Shown: positions 1-8,665 of the stretch, piece by piece
Position numbering within the stretch: the first letter of the stretch is position 1
How the letters are laid out: each line of letters opens with the position of its first letter
Assembly (NCBI GenBank): GCA_016712985.1
Contig: JADJQA010000060.1
Coordinates: 1 to 34,194 of the forward strand
Reading direction: 5' to 3'
DNA length: 34,194 nucleotides
Source: Sulfuritalea sp.
Lineage (GTDB): Bacteria > Pseudomonadota > Gammaproteobacteria > Burkholderiales > Rhodocyclaceae
Made by a program: the position numbers and the translations under genes
The notes under the pieces: model-generated
The model's database searches: none
What the model was told of the DNA's origin: nothing
Seen by the model: only the letters and a program-made list of their open reading frames with translations

Positions 1-309
1 CTGTCATTTTCCACCGACAACCTGCTCCGCCTGATGGGTGGCCAACGACAGCACGCCGCCAGGGTGTGACCGAAGAGAAATCCACGCGATGATCGAAGGC
101 TCCGGAAGCCGGCGTCGAACAGCGGGAACGCGAAATGTTGCCTGGCGTCTTTCCTCGACGCCCGCCAGATCGGCTCGCTGCTGATCCCCGCGCCGACATC
201 GTCTGTCTCAATGTAAACAGCCCCCTTTCAAGAAAACCTGCGCTGGATCTCCAGCTCGGATCATTCACGCTTTCCCGTATGCCGCGGCGGACTCCACAAC
301 ATCCTCGGC
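1..309 (+). pseudogene. Upstream part of HlyC/CorC (CNNM/CBS) protein, multiply frameshifted, cut by window edge
   Basis: Short stretches that line up with the middle of HlyC/CorC-family membrane proteins occur one after another but in different frames. They are LSFSTDNLLRLMG (from base 1, end of the DUF21 membrane domain), VTEE, IHAMIEG, VEQREREML, LDARQIGSLLIP (about 157-190), RADIVCLNVNSP (about 192-225) and FQENLRWISSSDHSRFPV (about 226-280). Each junction needs a one- or two-base shift, the last one at a run of five C (221-225). No single frame reads through. The gene order of pieces is intact, so this is one gene with at least four small indels, continuing into the open frame at 310. 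Sequencing error at a contig end or real decay would both explain it. Confidence 0.7.
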
Positions 310-879
310 GTGGTCAATGCCAAACAAATGCTGAACCAGAAGCTCAAGGGCGCCGACACCGACCTGTTTGCCACCCTGCAACCACCGGTGTTCGTGCCCG
401 AAACCCTGAACGGCATGGACCTTCTGGGCAACTTCCGCGCCTCCGGGATGCAAATGGTGCTGGTGGTCGACGAGTATGGTGAAGTGCAGGGTCTGGTAAC
501 GCTGCAGGACGTGCTCGAAGCCGTCACCGGCGAGTTCAAGCCGCGCAACCAGGAGGATGCCTGGGCGGTACAGCGCGACGACGGCTCCTGGTTACTCGAC
601 GGGCTGATCCCTATCCCCGAGCTGAAGGACAGGCTGGATCTGAAAGCCGTGCCCCAAGAGGGCAAGGGCCGCTACCATACGCTCAGCGGCCTGATGATGT
701 GGCTGCTGGGCCGGCTACCGCAAACCGGCGACAAGGCGCGCTGGGAGTCGTGGCAGCTTGAAGTGGTCGACCTCGACGGCAAGCGGGTGGACAAGGTGCT
801 GGCCAGCCTGGCACCCAAGGCGGCGGTGGTGGCCAGCGATGACGCCCCGCAATCGTCCGGCACGATCGGACCCGGCTGA
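310..879 (+). CDS. HlyC/CorC family protein, C-terminal CBS and transporter-associated domain (partial)
   Basis: This open frame carries the second CBS domain (with MVLVVDEYGEVQGLVTLQDV at about residues 50-70) and then the CorC_HlyC domain (about residues 90-170, W-LLDG-IPIPELKDRL). That is the normal C-terminal order of CNNM/CorC-type proteins linked to divalent-cation efflux or membrane integrity. The GTG at 310 is only the first start codon in the frame. The frame itself is open back to a TAA at 214 and homology continues upstream, so 310 is not the true start. The N-terminal DUF21 membrane domain lies before the window or in the frameshifted stretch 1-309. It converges on the permease gene that ends at 935, with 55 bases between the stops and no clear terminator. 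Family assignment is firm; substrate is unknown. Confidence 0.8.
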   Translation: MVNAKQMLNQKLKGADTDLFATLQPPVFVPETLNGMDLLGNFRASGMQMVLVVDEYGEVQGLVTLQDVLEAVTGEFKPRNQEDAWAVQRDDGSWLLDGLIPIPELKDRLDLKAVPQEGKGRYHTLSGLMMWLLGRLPQTGDKARWESWQLEVVDLDGKRVDKVLASLAPKAAVVASDDAPQSSGTIGPG

Positions 880-934
880 AACCCAGGGCGGCGGAGGCGT
901 CATGACCGCATTGCACATTGAAGGATGAGGGTTT

Positions 935-3424
935 TTATTGCGCCGCCCGCAAGGCCGGCAACGCCGACTGCCGCAGCATCGACGCAGCGCCGAGCCAACC
1001 GGCGACGATGACCAGCACTGCGCCGGCCAGCAGGCCGACAAGCCACAAGCCGGGCTGCGGCAGGTAGTCGAGGCGAAACGCGAAGCGCGCCAGGCCCCAG
1101 CCGATCAGGCTGGCGGCGATGCCGGCCAGCAGCCCGGCAAGCGCGCCGAGCGCGGCAAACTCCGCCAGCAGCGCGCCGGCAAGCTGCCGCCGGCGGGCGC
1201 CCAGGGCGCGCAGCACGGCAAGCTCGTGCCGACGTTCGTCGCTGCTGGCCTGCAAGGCCGCGTACAGCACGGCCAGGCCCGCCAGCACGGCGAAGCCGAA
1301 CACCAGTTGCACGGCGCGGGCGACCTGGTCTATGGTCGCATGCAGTTGCCTGACCAGCGCCTCGACATCGATCACGGTCAGGTTGGGGAAGGCCCGCACC
1401 AGTTCCGGTATCACGTTTGCGTTTTCGGCCGGCAGGTGAAAGCTGGTGATGTAGCTGGCGGGAAAATTGTCGAGCACCGCCGGCGGTGACATGACGAAGA
1501 AATTGACGCGCATCGAATCCCAGTCGAGCTTCCTGAAACTGGTGATCACCGCCTCGACCCGATTGCCGGCGATATCGTAGGCCAGGCGATCGCCGAGCTT
1601 GAGTCTCAAGGTCTCGGCCAGGCCCTGCTCCACCGAAAACTCCGCCGCCCGCGTGACGCCATGCCAGCGCCCGCCGCTCACCGTGTTGCCGGCCGGCAGC
1701 TTGGCCGACCACGAAAGATTGAATTCCCGATCGACCAGGCGCTGGGCGCGATCATCGGCGTAACTCTCCGGCCCGACAGCCTGGCCATTGACCTGCACCA
1801 GACGGCCGCGCACCATCGGCTCGAGTTCGGGCGCCGGCAACCCGCGCGCCTTGAAGAAGTCGGCGATGGCGCCACGCTGATCTGGCTGGATGTTGATCGC
1901 GAAACGATTCGGCGCGTTGCTCGGGACGCGCGCCAGCCAACTGTCGAGCAGATCGCCGCGTGCCACGGTGAGCAGCAGCAGGGCAGTCAGACCCAGCGCC
2001 AGCGCCACCGCCTGCACCAGCGTTGCGGCCAGTCGTCGGCGCAGATTGGCCAGCCCGTGGCGCCAGCCGTAGCCGCCGCCGGCGGGGCGCAGGCGACTCA
2101 GAGTGGCAAGCAGCAGCCGCGCCATCAGCGCAAAGAAGCCGAGCGCGATAATGAAGCCAACCAGCACGATCAGCCCCAGGCGCGGTTCTCCCGCCATCCA
2201 CAGCATCAGCGCGGCGAGCACCAGCGCGCCCAGCACATAGGCGCCGACCGAAGCCGGTTCGGAACCGCTCCACTCGCGCCGCAACACGCGTATCGTCGGT
2301 ACGCGCTTCAAGCGCAGCAAGGGCGGCAGCGCGAAGCCGACGATCAGCGTGAGGCCCACCAGCAGACCATGCAGCCATGGCAGCACGGATGGCGCGGGCA
2401 GCCTTGCCACCAGCAGGCCGGCCAGCAGTTGTTGCAGCGCGGCCTGCACGGCATAGCCGGCGAAGCAGCCAGCCAGCGTCGCGGCCAGGCCGAACAGCAG
2501 GAATTCGCCGCCGTGAATCATCAGCAATTTCCCCGCCGATGCGCCCATGCAGCGCATCACCGCACAGCCGTCGAGATGCCGGCGCATGTAGCGCTCGGCG
2601 GCCAGAGCCACGGCCACCGCGGCCAGAATCACGGCCAGCAGCGCCGCCAGGCGCAGGAAGCGTTGCGCCCGCTCGGTCACGTTGCGAATCTCGGGCCGCG
2701 CGTTGTCCATGCTTTCGATCCTTTCGCCGCGTCCGAGTTGATCCCTCGCCCAGGATTCGAAAGCCGCCACCGCCGCCGCCTCGCCCGCCAGATGCAGGCG
2801 ATAGCTGACGCGACTGCCGGTCTGGATCAGGCCGGTGGCCGGCAGGTCGGCCAGGTTGATCATCAGGCGCGGCGCCAGCGCAAACACGTTCATGCCGCGA
2901 TCGGGTTCCAGCGTCAGCACCGGGCCGCTGCTGACTGCGATGCGTCCCAGCGCCAGCGAGGTGCCGGGGGCGAGACTCAGTGTGGCGGCCAGGCGCTCGT
3001 CGGGCCAGGCTTCGCCGGCTTGCGGCACGCGCGGCGTGGCGGCGTCGGCGGCGTTGAGCAGCGGCGCGGTGCGCAAGCTTCCGCGCAAGGGATAGCCCGC
3101 CGACACGGCCTTGATCTCCGCCAGCAAGGCGGCGCCACCCAGGCTCACCATGCTCGGAAAGGTCACGCTCTCGGCCTGCCTGAGCCCGCGCGCCGCGGCC
3201 TCCCGACGAAAGCCGTCGGCCCAGGGATGATCGGCCGTCAGCAACAGATCGCCGCCGAGCAACTGGTGGGATTCGAGCCTCAGTGCCTGCTCGACGCGGT
3301 CGGTCAGAAAGCCGACACTGGTCAGGGCGGCGACCGCCAGCACCAGGGCGATGCCCAGCACCGTCAGTTCACCGGCGCGCCAGTCGCGGGCCAGCATGCG
3401 CAGAGCGAGCCGGAGGGAGATCAT
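935..3424 (-). CDS. FtsX-like ABC transporter permease (YbbP-type, about 829 aa)
   Basis: A large inner-membrane permease of the MacB/FtsX superfamily, similar in size and plan to E. coli YbbP. An N-terminal membrane segment (about residues 20-40) is followed by a periplasmic MacB_PCD-like domain (about 41-250). A first FtsX core follows, with membrane segments near 256-277 and 305-370 and the cytoplasmic motif AVMRCMGASAGKL (288-300). A cluster of hydrophobic helices (about 395-470) and a second extracytoplasmic part come next. A second FtsX core ends the protein, with HELAVLRALGARRRQL and two final helices. The frame extends upstream across radA, but MISLRLALRM at 3424 is the natural start, 22 bases after the radA stop. 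No ATP-binding partner is present in the window, so the ATPase must be elsewhere. The substrate is unknown; lipoprotein or lipid export is only inferred from the family. Confidence 0.85.
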   Translation of the reverse strand: MISLRLALRMLARDWRAGELTVLGIALVLAVAALTSVGFLTDRVEQALRLESHQLLGGDLLLTADHPWADGFRREAAARGLRQAESVTFPSMVSLGGAALLAEIKAVSAGYPLRGSLRTAPLLNAADAATPRVPQAGEAWPDERLAATLSLAPGTSLALGRIAVSSGPVLTLEPDRGMNVFALAPRLMINLADLPATGLIQTGSRVSYRLHLAGEAAAVAAFESWARDQLGRGERIESMDNARPEIRNVTERAQRFLRLAALLAVILAAVAVALAAERYMRRHLDGCAVMRCMGASAGKLLMIHGGEFLLFGLAATLAGCFAGYAVQAALQQLLAGLLVARLPAPSVLPWLHGLLVGLTLIVGFALPPLLRLKRVPTIRVLRREWSGSEPASVGAYVLGALVLAALMLWMAGEPRLGLIVLVGFIIALGFFALMARLLLATLSRLRPAGGGYGWRHGLANLRRRLAATLVQAVALALGLTALLLLTVARGDLLDSWLARVPSNAPNRFAINIQPDQRGAIADFFKARGLPAPELEPMVRGRLVQVNGQAVGPESYADDRAQRLVDREFNLSWSAKLPAGNTVSGGRWHGVTRAAEFSVEQGLAETLRLKLGDRLAYDIAGNRVEAVITSFRKLDWDSMRVNFFVMSPPAVLDNFPASYITSFHLPAENANVIPELVRAFPNLTVIDVEALVRQLHATIDQVARAVQLVFGFAVLAGLAVLYAALQASSDERRHELAVLRALGARRRQLAGALLAEFAALGALAGLLAGIAASLIGWGLARFAFRLDYLPQPGLWLVGLLAGAVLVIVAGWLGAASMLRQSALPALRAAQ

Positions 3425-3446
3425 GAAAACCTCATGGTTTGGCCTT

Positions 3447-4814
3447 TCACCATTCCCGCATCCGCTCGATGGCCTGCTCGATGCGGTCGAGGGCGATGAC
3501 GTCGATACCCTTGATGGCCTGTCGCGGCGCGTTGGCCTTGGGCACGATAGCATGGCTGAAGCCCAGTTTCGCGGCTTCCTTGAGGCGCTCCTGGCCGCGC
3601 GGCGCGGGGCGGATCTCGCCGGCCAGGCCGACTTCGCCGAAAACCACCAGTTTGCCCGGCAGCGGCTTGCCACGCAATGACGAAACGATCGCCAGCAACA
3701 CAGCGAGATCGGCCGCCGGCTCGGCGATCTTGACGCCGCCGACGGCGTTGACGAACACATCCTGATCGCCGCAAACGATGCCGGCATGGCGGTGCAGCAC
3801 GGCCAGCAACATCGCCAGGCGATTCTGGTCGAGGCCCACCGTAAGCCGCCGCGGATTGGGCGCCTGCGAACTGTCCACCAGCGCCTGGATTTCCACCAGC
3901 AGGGGTCGCGTCCCCTCCTGGGTGCACAACACGCAGGAGCCGGCAACGTCCAGCGAGTGCTGCGAGAGGAACAGGGCCGAAGGATTGGCGACGCCGCGCA
4001 GCCCCTTTTCCGTCATGGCAAACACACCAAGCTCATTGACGGCGCCAAAGCGGTTCTTCACCGCGCGCACCAGACGAAAGCTCGAATGCGTATCGCCCTC
4101 GAAGTAGAGCACGGTATCGACCATGTGTTCCAGCACGCGCGGACCGGCCAGGCTGCCTTCCTTGGTGACATGGCCGACGAGGATCACGCAGGTGCCGCTT
4201 TGCTTGGCGAAGCGCGTGAGTTGCGCCGCGCATTCGCGCACCTGGGCCACCGATCCGGGCGCCGACTGCAGGGCATCCGACCACACCGTCTGGATCGAGT
4301 CGATCACCGCCACCGCCGGACGCAGGCTGAGCAGCGTGGCGAGTATCTTTTCCAGGTTGATTTCCGCCAGCAACTGCATGCGACCGACATCGAGTTGCAG
4401 GCGCCGGGCGCGCAACGCGACCTGTTCGCCCGACTCCTCGCCGGAAACATACAGCACGTTCTCGCCGGCCTGGGCCAGGCGCGCCAGGGCTTGCAGCAAC
4501 AGCGTCGACTTGCCGATGCCCGGGTCGCCGCCGATCAGCACCACGCCGCCCGCCACCAGTCCGCCGCCCAGCACCCGGTCGAATTCCTCGACCCCGGTGG
4601 GCTGGCGCGGTTCCTCGCGCGGACGAATCTCGGCCAGCATTTGCACCCCGCCAGCGCCGCCCGGCACCGCGAAGTTGCGCCCCGCCGGGGCCGCGGATTC
4701 AATCACCGCCTCGACCAGCGTGTTCCACTGGCCGCAGCCGGGACATTGCCCCTGCCACTTCGGCGCACCGGCGCCGCACTCGGTGCAGGAATACTGCGTT
4801 TTTGCTTTGGCCAT
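3447..4814 (-). CDS. radA: DNA repair protein RadA
   Basis: RadA is a RecA-like ATPase and branch-migration helicase that processes recombination intermediates. The 455-aa product is full length. It has an N-terminal zinc finger with C10, C13, C24 and C27 and a Walker A motif GGDPGIGKST at 95-104. The RadA-specific KNRFG motif lies in the stretch RAVKNRFGAVNELG. A C-terminal Lon-protease-like domain (about 285-455) includes GEVGLAGEIRPAPRGQERL. The gene starts 9 bases after the alr stop and is followed 22 bases later by the FtsX-like permease, so the three are probably cotranscribed. The alr-radA order recurs in betaproteobacteria. Nothing unusual was seen in the sequence. Confidence 0.96.
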   Translation of the reverse strand: MAKAKTQYSCTECGAGAPKWQGQCPGCGQWNTLVEAVIESAAPAGRNFAVPGGAGGVQMLAEIRPREEPRQPTGVEEFDRVLGGGLVAGGVVLIGGDPGIGKSTLLLQALARLAQAGENVLYVSGEESGEQVALRARRLQLDVGRMQLLAEINLEKILATLLSLRPAVAVIDSIQTVWSDALQSAPGSVAQVRECAAQLTRFAKQSGTCVILVGHVTKEGSLAGPRVLEHMVDTVLYFEGDTHSSFRLVRAVKNRFGAVNELGVFAMTEKGLRGVANPSALFLSQHSLDVAGSCVLCTQEGTRPLLVEIQALVDSSQAPNPRRLTVGLDQNRLAMLLAVLHRHAGIVCGDQDVFVNAVGGVKIAEPAADLAVLLAIVSSLRGKPLPGKLVVFGEVGLAGEIRPAPRGQERLKEAAKLGFSHAIVPKANAPRQAIKGIDVIALDRIEQAIERMREW

Positions 4815-4823
4815 CAGCTCATG

Positions 4824-5911
4824 TCAATTCACGTCGATCACCGGCACCCGAGCGGCGAGAGCGCAGAACAACTCATAGGCCACGGTCCCGGCAGCCGTCG
4901 CCACCTCGTCCGCGGGCACATGCATTTCTCCCTCGCCGCCCCACAGTGTCACCGCGGCGCCAACGCCGACTGACGCGGGCAGCCCGCCGAGATCGACGCA
5001 AATCTTGTCCATCGAAACACGGCCCAAGGTTCGCGTTCGGTTTCCGGCGACGTTGATCGGCGTTCCGGTAGGCGCATGGCGCGGATAGCCGTCGGCGTAG
5101 CCGCACGCCACCACGCCGACGCGCATGGGATTGTCTGCGACAAAGGTGCCGCCATAGCCGACGGCATCGCCGGGTTCAAGCTCGCGCACGGCGATCAATT
5201 CACTTTCCAGTGTCATCACGGGACGCAGGTCGAGTTCCGCCGCGCTCTTCATCGCCGGAAACGGCGAGGAGCCGTAGAGCATGATGCCGGGGCGAACCCA
5301 ATCCCCCACCACCTCGGGGAAACGCAAAATGGCGGCCGAATTGGCCAGCGAAACCGGCAAGGCTCGACTGTCGGCCATGGCGCGAAAACGTTCAAGCTGC
5401 CGATGGATACCGCGCGCTTCGTCGGCATCGGCGAAATGCGTCATCAGCGTGGCGGATGCGCTGCAATCGGCAGCAGAAAGCCTGGCCAGCGCCACGATGA
5501 ACTCATCCTCGTTGAAGCCCAGGCGATTCATTCCCGCATTGATCTTCAGATACACGGGCAGGCGCAACGGCAGGTGGGCCTCTGCCAGCGCATCGACCTG
5601 CCAGGGTGCAGTACCGGAGTCAGTTCCAGCTCGGCGAACAAAGGCAGATCATCGGCATGGTACGGTCCTTCCAGCAGAAGGATGGGATGGGTAATCCCCG
5701 CGTCCCGCAGTGCCATGGCGCCTTCCAGTTCCACCATGGCAAAGCCGTCGGTGAGGTCCATCAGGGCTCGCGCCGCGGACAGCAGGCCATGACCGTAGGC
5801 GTCGGCCTTGACCACGCTCCAGACCCGGGCACTGCCCGAATGGCTGCGCGCAATGCGGTGATTATGGCGCAGGGCCGACCAGTCAAGGCGTGCGCGTATC
5901 GGTCGCGGCAT
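4824..5911 (-). CDS. alr: Alanine racemase, PLP-dependent (single frameshift as read)
   Basis: Alr converts L-alanine to D-alanine for peptidoglycan. The N-terminal part holds the PLP lysine motif VVKADAYGHG (Lys35 when counted from the chosen start). The C-terminal part holds KINAGMNRLGF, the stretch LANSAAILRFPE, and the C-terminal beta domain with YGGTFVADNPMRVGVVACGY and RVSMDKICVDL. The frame breaks near 5597-5606: the reading moves from LTPVLHP to WQVDALAEAHLPLRLPV. One extra C in the CCC of the sense strand would restore CAC CCC TGG and give a 362-residue protein of normal length. I chose the ATG at 5911 over an upstream TTG at 5935 because GAGGAAG sits about 5 bases before it. The gene is probably functional in the organism and broken by a sequencing indel. 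Confidence 0.9.
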
Positions 5912-5965
5912 GGTCTTCCTCGGAAACCATTTCAACGAGGTGCGTGATCGCTGCGCAACCAGGCG

Positions 5966-6880
5966 CTACGCGCGCTTCTTCGCACTTGGGGAACGCAGCC
6001 GCGCGGAAGCGAATTCGACGAAGCTGGCAACCAGCCGCGAACGGAACTTTTCTTTCAGATAGACCATCGAGAGCGTGCGGATCAAGCGCGGCTTGAGCGG
6101 GATTGCCACGATGTCACCCAGGCGCTGCTCCCTGACGATCGAGGCACGCGAAGCGATGGCAAACCCCAACCCGGTTTCGACGACGCTGTTGAGGGCGATC
6201 GGGCTGCCGAGTTCCATCACCACATTCATCTGATCGAGGGCGATCCCCGAACTGCGCAGGTAGCTTTCGGTGAATTCACGGGTGCCCGAACCGGGCTCAC
6301 GCGAAACATAGGCATGCTCCAGCAGCTTCTGCGGGGTCAATTCCTTGTGTCGCGCGAGCGGAAACCGCGGATGACATATCACTACCAGTTCGTCGTCGCA
6401 GCACACCTCGCATTCCAGATTCGGCTCGTGCGAGAGCGATTCTATGAAGCCAATGTCAATGGCGTGCTCCATGACGCGGTTTTCGATGGACTCGGAATTG
6501 CCGACGACGAGGCGCGAGCGCACGCTCGGATAGGTCGACTTGAATTCGCCAAGGATCGCCGGAAGCATGAATTCGGCGATGGTGGTCGATGCGCCAACCA
6601 TCAGGGATCCGCCGATCTCGCCGGACAATTCGGCCAGGCGCACATCCATTTCCGACGACAGGCCGAGGATCTTTTCCGCGTAGCCGAGCACGACTTCGCC
6701 CGCCGGAGTGAGCGCGATACGCCCGTGACCCCGATCGAAAAGCCGCGTATTGAAGTGCTCTTCGAGTTGCTTGATCTGAAACGTCACCGCGGGTTGCGTC
6801 ATGAACAGCACGTCTGCTGCCTTGGTAAACGACAACTGCTTGGCAACCGCGTGAAAAACCTGGAGCCGGCGATCCGCCAT
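5966..6880 (-). CDS. LysR-family transcriptional regulator
   Basis: A 304-aa regulator with the typical LysR plan. An N-terminal winged helix-turn-helix occupies residues 3-62 (LSFTKAADVLFMTQPAVTFQ), followed by a linker helix and a periplasmic-binding-protein-like effector domain from about residue 90 (GGSLMVGASTTIAEFMLP). The frame has an earlier possible start, but the ATG at 6880 is preceded by GGAGG at 6-base spacing and gives the usual LysR length. It is transcribed toward alr (54 bases downstream, same strand) and away from the lplT-like gene at 7173, so the 292-base gap between them is the likely operator region. The general look is of the CysL/CbbR-like branch, but the effector is not readable from sequence. 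Control of lplT or alr is inference from position only. Confidence 0.9.
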   Translation of the reverse strand: MADRRLQVFHAVAKQLSFTKAADVLFMTQPAVTFQIKQLEEHFNTRLFDRGHGRIALTPAGEVVLGYAEKILGLSSEMDVRLAELSGEIGGSLMVGASTTIAEFMLPAILGEFKSTYPSVRSRLVVGNSESIENRVMEHAIDIGFIESLSHEPNLECEVCCDDELVVICHPRFPLARHKELTPQKLLEHAYVSREPGSGTREFTESYLRSSGIALDQMNVVMELGSPIALNSVVETGLGFAIASRASIVREQRLGDIVAIPLKPRLIRTLSMVYLKEKFRSRLVASFVEFASARLRSPSAKKRA

Positions 6881-7172
6881 GGCTAAGCCTCCGAGTTGAA
6901 GATTTTTTGTGTCGCCGGTATTCAATCACAGAACACCGATCATGAGCGCACTTTATGGCCTCGAAGCTTGCGAAGGGGCCGGTATCCCGCCGCGGGATCT
7001 GGCCCCTGAGCTTGCGAAGGGGTCGGGATCCACGGAGGGACATGGCCGCGACCGCACCGCAGCCGGAAGATCGTGGCATGCCTTTCGTGATATAAACCGG
7101 AGCCACCTCACGGTCGGCCCACCAACCCCTAGAGCCTATGTCAGCAGCAATCATGCCCCGCATTGAGACTCG
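6881..7172. promoter_or_regulatory. Divergent lysR/lplT intergenic region
   Basis: A 292-base gap between divergent starts. It should hold both promoters and any LysR operator. On the minus strand the lysR ribosome site GGAGG lies just before 6880. I could not single out a convincing -35/-10 pair for either gene; TATAAA near 7090 is the only decent AT-rich hexamer on the lplT side. The middle part (6961-7022) is a repeat with hairpin potential, listed separately. Confidence 0.5.
6961..7022. repeat. REP-like palindromes and hairpin in the lysR/lplT gap
   Basis: The stretch AGCTTGCGAAGGGG occurs imperfectly twice (about 6964-6978 and 7009-7022). The second copy is part of CCCCTGAGCTTGCGAAGGGG (7003-7022), a sequence of the CCCTGAGCTTG-CGAAGGG type seen between genes in many proteobacteria. 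Between the copies, GGGGCC...ATCCCGC (6975-6990) pairs with GCGGGAT...GGCCCC (6992-7006), giving a long, slightly bulged stem. It could act as a structured leader for lplT or be a passive mobile repeat. Confidence 0.6.
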
Positions 7173-8438
7173 ATGAGTAGAGGTTTCTACATCATCATGG
7201 CGGCGCAGTTCTTCTCCGCGCTGGCCGACAATGCCCTGCTGATCGCTGCGATCGCCATCCTGCGCGACATGCAAGCGCCGGCCGAATACGAGCCCCTGCT
7301 GAAAACCTGCTTCACCGTGTCCTACGTCGCGCTCGCGGCCTTCGTCGGCGCCTTTGCCGATTCGATGCCCAAATGGCGGGTGATGTTCATCAGCAACGGC
7401 ATCAAGATCCTCGGCTGCAGCCTGATGTTCTTCGAGATGCATCCGCTGCTGGCCTATGCCGTGGTCGGGCTGGGAGCGGCAGCCTACTCACCGGCCAAGT
7501 ACGGCATCCTCACCGAATACCTTCCGCACCGGCTGCTGGTGGTCGCCAATGGCTGGATCGAGGGCCTCACGGTCGCCGCGATCATCCTCGGCGTCGTGCT
7601 CGGCGGCGCGCTGATCAAGCCGGAGATCGCGCAAGCCCTGCTTGCCTATGATTTTCCTATGATCGATACCGGCGTTCAGACCGTGGCCGAAATGACCCTG
7701 GTGATCATCGGCATGCTCTACCTGATCGCCGCGCTGTTCAATCTGTATATCCCGGATACCGGAGTCGCCCACAAGCCACTGAAGAAGAACCCTGTCTATC
7801 TGTTTCACGAATTCAACCACTGCCTCAAGTTGTTGTGGCACGACAAACTCGGCCAGATCTCACTGGCGGTAACCACGCTGTTCTGGGGCGCGGGAGCGAC
7901 GCTGCAATTCATCGTGCTGGAGTGGGCCAAGGCGGCCTTGGACCTCGACCTGTCGAGGGCCAGCTTGCTGCAGGGGGTCGTCGCCGTCGGCGTGGCCGTC
8001 GGCGCCATACTCGCGGCGCGGATGATCACCCTGAAGAAGTCGGTGCGCGTGATCCCGCTGGGCATCGCCATGGGTATCGGTGTCATCGGCATGATCGGGG
8101 TGCGCGACATGTGGCTGGCGGTACCGCTGCTGATCCTGGTCGGCGTGTTCTCCGGCTTCTTCGTGGTGCCGATGAACGCGCTGCTGCAGCACCGCGGCCA
8201 CATCCTGATGGGCGCGGGGCATTCCATCGCGGTGCAGAACTTCAACGAGAACCTTGCGATCCTGATCATGACCAGCACCTACTCGATCCTGCTCAAGGCC
8301 CAGTTGTCAATCTACTGGATCATCGCCCTGTTCGGCCTGTTCGTCGCCGGCACGATGTGGCTGGTACAGCGTCGACACCAGGCAAACCAGCGCGAGCGAG
8401 ACGACGTCGCACACCTGGAAGACGCTGCCCACCACTGA
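7173..8438 (+). CDS. lplT: LplT-family lysophospholipid transporter (MFS)
   Basis: A 421-aa major facilitator protein of the LplT type, which in E. coli flips lysophospholipids into the cytoplasm for re-acylation. It opens with the family signature FFSALADNALLIAAIAIL, followed by LAAFVGAFADSMPKWRVM and YSPAKYGILTEYLP. About twelve hydrophobic helices fill the length, and the C-terminal tail is short, basic and acidic. The start ATG at 7173 has only a weak ribosome site (GAG about 5 bases upstream). The fused acyltransferase and acyl-ACP synthetase domains of some relatives are absent, so this is the stand-alone form. In many betaproteobacteria lplT sits beside alr; here a lysR gene lies between them. 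The family call is strong, the exact substrate is by homology. Confidence 0.88.
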   Translation: MSRGFYIIMAAQFFSALADNALLIAAIAILRDMQAPAEYEPLLKTCFTVSYVALAAFVGAFADSMPKWRVMFISNGIKILGCSLMFFEMHPLLAYAVVGLGAAAYSPAKYGILTEYLPHRLLVVANGWIEGLTVAAIILGVVLGGALIKPEIAQALLAYDFPMIDTGVQTVAEMTLVIIGMLYLIAALFNLYIPDTGVAHKPLKKNPVYLFHEFNHCLKLLWHDKLGQISLAVTTLFWGAGATLQFIVLEWAKAALDLDLSRASLLQGVVAVGVAVGAILAARMITLKKSVRVIPLGIAMGIGVIGMIGVRDMWLAVPLLILVGVFSGFFVVPMNALLQHRGHILMGAGHSIAVQNFNENLAILIMTSTYSILLKAQLSIYWIIALFGLFVAGTMWLVQRRHQANQRERDDVAHLEDAAHH

Positions 8439-8446
8439 TTGACTGC

Positions 8447-8665
8447 CTAACGCACGTCCGGTTCGACGAACACCCACCGGGCGGCGGGAAAACGTTCCAG
8501 CATGCGCGCTTCGACGGCGTTGAAGGCATCGACCACCTGCAGGCCGGTTTGGTTTTCCATGCCGCGCATGCGCGCCTTGACAGCGATGACGACCCTGTCG
8601 CCCCAGGCCGGAGGGATGACAGACGCAATGATGGCCCTTGTCGAGCCTTCGTTGCCGTGGGACAT
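8447..8665 (-). CDS. Small 72-aa protein resembling the C-terminal domain of cation diffusion facilitators
   Basis: This ORF starts with an ATG that shares a base with the TGA of the uracil-DNA glycosylase (TGATG at 8663-8667), so translation is probably coupled. The product has 72 residues: a short polar start (MSHGNEGST), a beta-like stretch RVVIAVKARM, a helix-like VVDAFNAVEARMLERFP (44-60), and a final strand WVFVEPDV. This beta-alpha-beta ending resembles the last part of the cytoplasmic domain of CDF metal transporters, which often ends with FP..RWVF.EPDV. No membrane segment is present. It could be a stand-alone domain or a remnant; codon use and the overlap favour a translated gene. 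The stop lies 8 bases from the convergent lplT stop. Function is unknown. Confidence 0.6.
   Translation of the reverse strand: MSHGNEGSTRAIIASVIPPAWGDRVVIAVKARMRGMENQTGLQVVDAFNAVEARMLERFPAARWVFVEPDVR

Noticed and set aside
1661..3499. Open frame of 612 codons on the plus strand, Gln/His/Arg-rich
   Set aside because: It lies opposite the FtsX-like permease and radA. Composition is that of antisense frames in GC-rich genes, and no domain or ribosome site is seen.
3425..3946. N-terminal extension of the FtsX-like permease over radA
   Set aside because: The extra residues are an out-of-frame reading of radA; MISLRLALRM at 3424 is the natural start.
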